A stretch of 64,000 nucleotides of DNA, taken from positions 1 to 64,000 of the forward strand of contig NZ_JAVAMB010000007.1 of the NCBI RefSeq assembly GCF_030730925.1. Direction: 5' to 3'. This stretch comes from Flavobacterium sp. DG2-3. GTDB taxonomy: Bacteria > Bacteroidota > Bacteroidia > Flavobacteriales > Flavobacteriaceae. A program made the position numbers and the translations under genes. The notes below the pieces were generated by a model. It worked only from the letters and a program-made list of their open reading frames with translations, was not told the DNA's origin and searched no databases. This document shows, in pieces, positions 61,016 through 64,000 of this stretch (position 1 is the first letter of the stretch; each line of letters begins with the position of its first letter).

Positions 61016-64000
61016 ATGAATAATTCTTTACCCATCCGCTTTTTTTTTAAGAAACATGTCCTAATTTTAATTGTTCTGCTCAGCGCTGCAAATAAGCTGG
61101 CAGCACAAAACTGTACTGTAAACGCAGGAGTGCTCAACGTTACTATCTGTGAAACTGACGCTTTGGTTCTCACCGGAAATAATCCATCTCCAATTATCGG
61201 AAACGTTTCCTGGACACAGATATCGGGACCCGCCGTGGTTATAGCCTCCCCAAACAGTACAAGTACAGCAGTAACAGGATACACTGGAGGAAACACTTAT
61301 ATCTTTAGATACAGCGCAACCTGCGGCGACGGGATTGCGGCCTATCAGGACAAAGTGGTCAACGTACAGCCTATAACTATTGCAGATGCAGGGGGAAATA
61401 TTGCAAGCTGTCCCAACAGCTCCGGCAATTTAACAATTTCGGCCAATAGCCCGCAAAATGCTGGAGAGACCGGATATTGGGAAATAGTTGGTGCTAACAA
61501 TGCGGGTGTTGCAATTGATTTTCCGAATCTGCCAACCTCAACAATAGCATTACCGGCAGCAAGCTGCGGCGTTTCAACCCTTCAATGGGTTATAGAAGGC
61601 CCTGAATTTGCGCCAGGGCAGCGCTGCAGGACCACCTCGCAGATAACAGTTACAAACTACGGAGGCGTTACGCCAGTTTCTGCCGGACCGGACCAGACAC
61701 TGAGCAACTGCTACACCACGACGCAAAGCGCAAACTTAAGCGCAACTTACGGAGGATGCGGCCTAAACGGGCAAAATGGGCAATGGACATTTGTCAGCGG
61801 TCCCAATACGCCGGCTATAAGCAGTCCTGGTTCCAATAATACGCAAGTATCAAATCTTGTACAGGGAACTTACACTTTCAGATGGACCGTAACAGGCCCC
61901 TGCGCCTCGGGCAATGACACCGTTAACATTATTGTTCCCGCTGCGACGCAGGATGTAACAACGCTTCCTGGCGGCGACGAAGATATTTTCTTTTGCGACA
62001 ATACCATTACTCAAGTTACTTTAGCAGCTCAAACCCCATTATATGCCGGTGAAACGGTTCAATGGACGCAAATATCGGGCGACAGCGGTGCTGTGATTGT
62101 TTCACCGGCAAATCCCACTACTCTGGTCACTAATATTTCAGATTCAGGAGACCCGTACAAGTTTAGATATACGCTTACCAATGCCAATACGGGCTGCGTA
62201 TTTACTAAAGATTACAATATTCAGTACAATGGACCTACAAGAACCATTGCCGCCAATAATGGCAATGATATGGTCGGGAGCTGTGATGCGACAGTCTTTA
62301 CAATTCCCCTTACGGTAACGGGAACCGGAGTAAACCAGTACAGAATTGTGGCAGGCCCGGATAATTCACCGCTCGGACCCTTTCCTACTGCCCTTCAGAA
62401 CGTTGGAAATTCACTCACCCTTACACTTACCGAACCAGGAAATTACACAGTTGAATTTATAAGAAGCCAGAACGGATCTCTTCCTGTTGGATGCGGTTAT
62501 GGTTTTGATACTTTAAACATTCTGGTTTCCGGGAAACCTACACCTTCAAATGCAGGGTCTGATGTCAGCCTTCCCTGCGGCGATACCAGCACCATACTTT
62601 CAGGGGTCGCCACAGAGGACGGCATGCATTTCTGGAGCCAGCTCAGCGGCCCGAATGATGCTCTAATTGCCGATAGTTTTGCTTTAGACACACAAGTATC
62701 AGGGCTGATACCTGGAACCTATGTGTTTCAATATATCACTAAAGGGGGCGGGGCAACCTGCGGCTTTTCGGTTTCGACGGTCACCATATATGTATCTGGC
62801 AGTTCACTGGGAACAACAAATGCAGGACCTGACCAGATTGTCTGTACAGGCTCGCAAGTACCCTTGGCCGCCACGCAGGCTTTAAGCGGTGAGATCGGCA
62901 CATGGAGCCAGATTTCCGGTCCGAGCGCAATAACATTTTCCAATATTAATGATCCTAATGCCACGGCAGAAGGATTTGCTGTCTCAACAGCAGCGTATGA
63001 ACTGCAGTGGACTATCTCTTATCTTCATCCGGGTCCCTCCTGCAGCGCCCCTGTTTCCGACACTGTGCAGATTATTACAAATGATAGAAATGCACCGACC
63101 CCTTCAGATGCTGGACCTGATGCCTGTTATCCCAATGGAACAACATCATTTAATCTGAACGGAAATACAACTCAGCCTCAGGATTTTGGGACTTGGACCG
63201 TTGTGCCTTCATCGGGGGTAACAATCGTAAATCCTGCAGATCCAAACACGCAGGTTATTGTTACCGCCAGCGGAACCTACACCTTTACATGGTCTATCGA
63301 AAACAGACTCAGACTGTGCCTGCCCAACCAGAGCAGCGTCACTGTAACTATTGCAGATACGCCGCCGGCGGCGGACGCCGGCCCTGATCAGGAAATTTGC
63401 GGATCAGCAATTACAATGGCTGCTGCAGCCAGCAGCGGAGCAATGGGAACCTGGACAAGAATTTCAGGTTTGGGCGGTTATACTATAAGTGATATACACG
63501 ATCCAAATGCAGTTTTTACCTTCACCAGCAGCGGTTATTATATTTTCAGGTGGACAGTAAATGCTGATGTATGCGGTGAAGCTTTTGATGACATAAATTT
63601 AACCATTGGCATTCCGCCCCACCAGGCCGTTGCCGGACCTGATCAAAATATCTGCAATAACACCAGCGTTACAATGGCCGCAAGCACTTATGACAGTTTT
63701 TTTGAGACTGGCCAATGGTCGGTTCTAACCGGCGCGCCAAATAAGCCTAATATTGTTGACCCTGCCAATCCTAATACCGTGATTAACGGACTTGTAGCCG
63801 GAACTTATACTTTTAGATGGACAATAACTGCAAAAAGCATTTTCTTATGCCAGGGCACATTCGATGATGCGGTTGTAGTAGTCACACCGGCTGCAAATGC
63901 CGGAAGTGATCAAAGTTATTGCGACGTTACAAGCATTCAGCTTAAAGGAAATGAAAATTCAACGGGATCCTGGACCCTTACCAGCACATCAGGAAATCCT
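61016..64000 (+). CDS. Very large secreted Ig/PKD-like repeat protein (adhesin type), 5' part
   Basis: The frame is open from ATG 61016 to the right edge (995 codons, no stop). A signal peptide (HVLILIVLLSAANKLAAQ, cut after AAQ) is followed by about ten tandem domains of roughly 90-100 residues. Most begin with an AGPDQ or AGSD block and an early Cys (AGPDQTLSNC, AGPDQIVC, AGPDQEICG, AGPDQNIC, AGSDQSYC) and end with GTYTFRWT or YVFQY. This is the layout of large Bacteroidetes surface proteins secreted by the type IX system, usually with a gliding-motility type C-terminal domain that lies beyond the window. Asn/Thr/Ser-rich; GC higher than in the chromosome part. Confidence 0.85.
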   Translation, partial: MNNSLPIRFFFKKHVLILIVLLSAANKLAAQNCTVNAGVLNVTICETDALVLTGNNPSPIIGNVSWTQISGPAVVIASPNSTSTAVTGYTGGNTYIFRYSATCGDGIAAYQDKVVNVQPITIADAGGNIASCPNSSGNLTISANSPQNAGETGYWEIVGANNAGVAIDFPNLPTSTIALPAASCGVSTLQWVIEGPEFAPGQRCRTTSQITVTNYGGVTPVSAGPDQTLSNCYTTTQSANLSATYGGCGLNGQNGQWTFVSGPNTPAISSPGSNNTQVSNLVQGTYTFRWTVTGPCASGNDTVNIIVPAATQDVTTLPGGDEDIFFCDNTITQVTLAAQTPLYAGETVQWTQISGDSGAVIVSPANPTTLVTNISDSGDPYKFRYTLTNANTGCVFTKDYNIQYNGPTRTIAANNGNDMVGSCDATVFTIPLTVTGTGVNQYRIVAGPDNSPLGPFPTALQNVGNSLTLTLTEPGNYTVEFIRSQNGSLPVGCGYGFDTLNILVSGKPTPSNAGSDVSLPCGDTSTILSGVATEDGMHFWSQLSGPNDALIADSFALDTQVSGLIPGTYVFQYITKGGGATCGFSVSTVTIYVSGSSLGTTNAGPDQIVCTGSQVPLAATQALSGEIGTWSQISGPSAITFSNINDPNATAEGFAVSTAAYELQWTISYLHPGPSCSAPVSDTVQIITNDRNAPTPSDAGPDACYPNGTTSFNLNGNTTQPQDFGTWTVVPSSGVTIVNPADPNTQVIVTASGTYTFTWSIENRLRLCLPNQSSVTVTIADTPPAADAGPDQEICGSAITMAAAASSGAMGTWTRISGLGGYTISDIHDPNAVFTFTSSGYYIFRWTVNADVCGEAFDDINLTIGIPPHQAVAGPDQNICNNTSVTMAASTYDSFFETGQWSVLTGAPNKPNIVDPANPNTVINGLVAGTYTFRWTITAKSIFLCQGTFDDAVVVVTPAANAGSDQSYCDVTSIQLKGNENSTGSWTLTSTSGNP

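Overview
The window is AT-rich and looks like a Flavobacterium or close Bacteroidetes relative. The evidence is the recurrent TAnnTTTG -7 promoter boxes, the near absence of Shine-Dalgarno sites, a SusC/SusD pair, a CTnDOT-type conjugation operon (traE to traN) and YchJ, MoxR and KTSC proteins of the Flavobacteriia kind. No database was searched; all family names come from motifs and gene order.

Region 1 (1-8078) is ordinary chromosome: a VWA/MoxR-ATPase pair, a YchJ-like SEC-C protein with small partners, a J-domain/KTSC fusion, and a thioredoxin-fold (TlpA-like) lipoprotein gene cut by one in-frame TGA. A three-unit hairpin repeat array fills 4921-5490. The region ends with tRNA-Tyr(GTA).

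Region 2 (about 8.08-50.5 kb) is an integrative conjugative element next to that tRNA. Its left end has a tyrosine integrase and recombination arm-type repeats. A minus-strand block follows with two winged-helix-like proteins around an excisionase-like protein, two paralogous hypothetical proteins, and a transfer operon (traE, traF, a short C5 DNA methyltransferase, traG/VirB4, three VirB5/TraI-like paralogues, traJ, traK, traL, traM, traN). The middle is cargo: AraC and TPR-AraC regulators, a 58-residue histone-H1-like protein, an XRE regulator, a probable structured RNA, SusC, SusD, an S9 peptidase, a small cysteine-bearing exported peptide (DUF6520-like) and a MauE/DoxX membrane protein. 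I read this cargo as one putative peptide export, maturation and uptake system. The right part holds an oriT candidate, a mobilization protein, the relaxase and the VirD4-type coupling protein, then a decayed accessory zone with a HEPN-like protein (R-x4-H), two frameshifted gene remnants and several small hypothetical genes.

Region 3 (50.5-60.9 kb) is a sulfatase locus. It has two exported S1-type sulfatases (CTPGR active site), an exported formylglycine-generating enzyme with both catalytic cysteines, an outer-membrane channel-like protein, a HAD-type lipoprotein phosphatase and a GC-rich insert. A 24-bp palindrome (half-site GGTTGCAGATTA), perfect at 60686-60709, occurs as variants twice upstream of each sulfatase gene, which suggests a common operator. 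The first sulfatase gene lies between two copies of the element-end repeat, so it may be captured cargo or a remnant of an older element.

Region 4 (61016-64000) is the start of a very large secreted repeat protein (Ig/PKD-like adhesin) that runs off the right edge.
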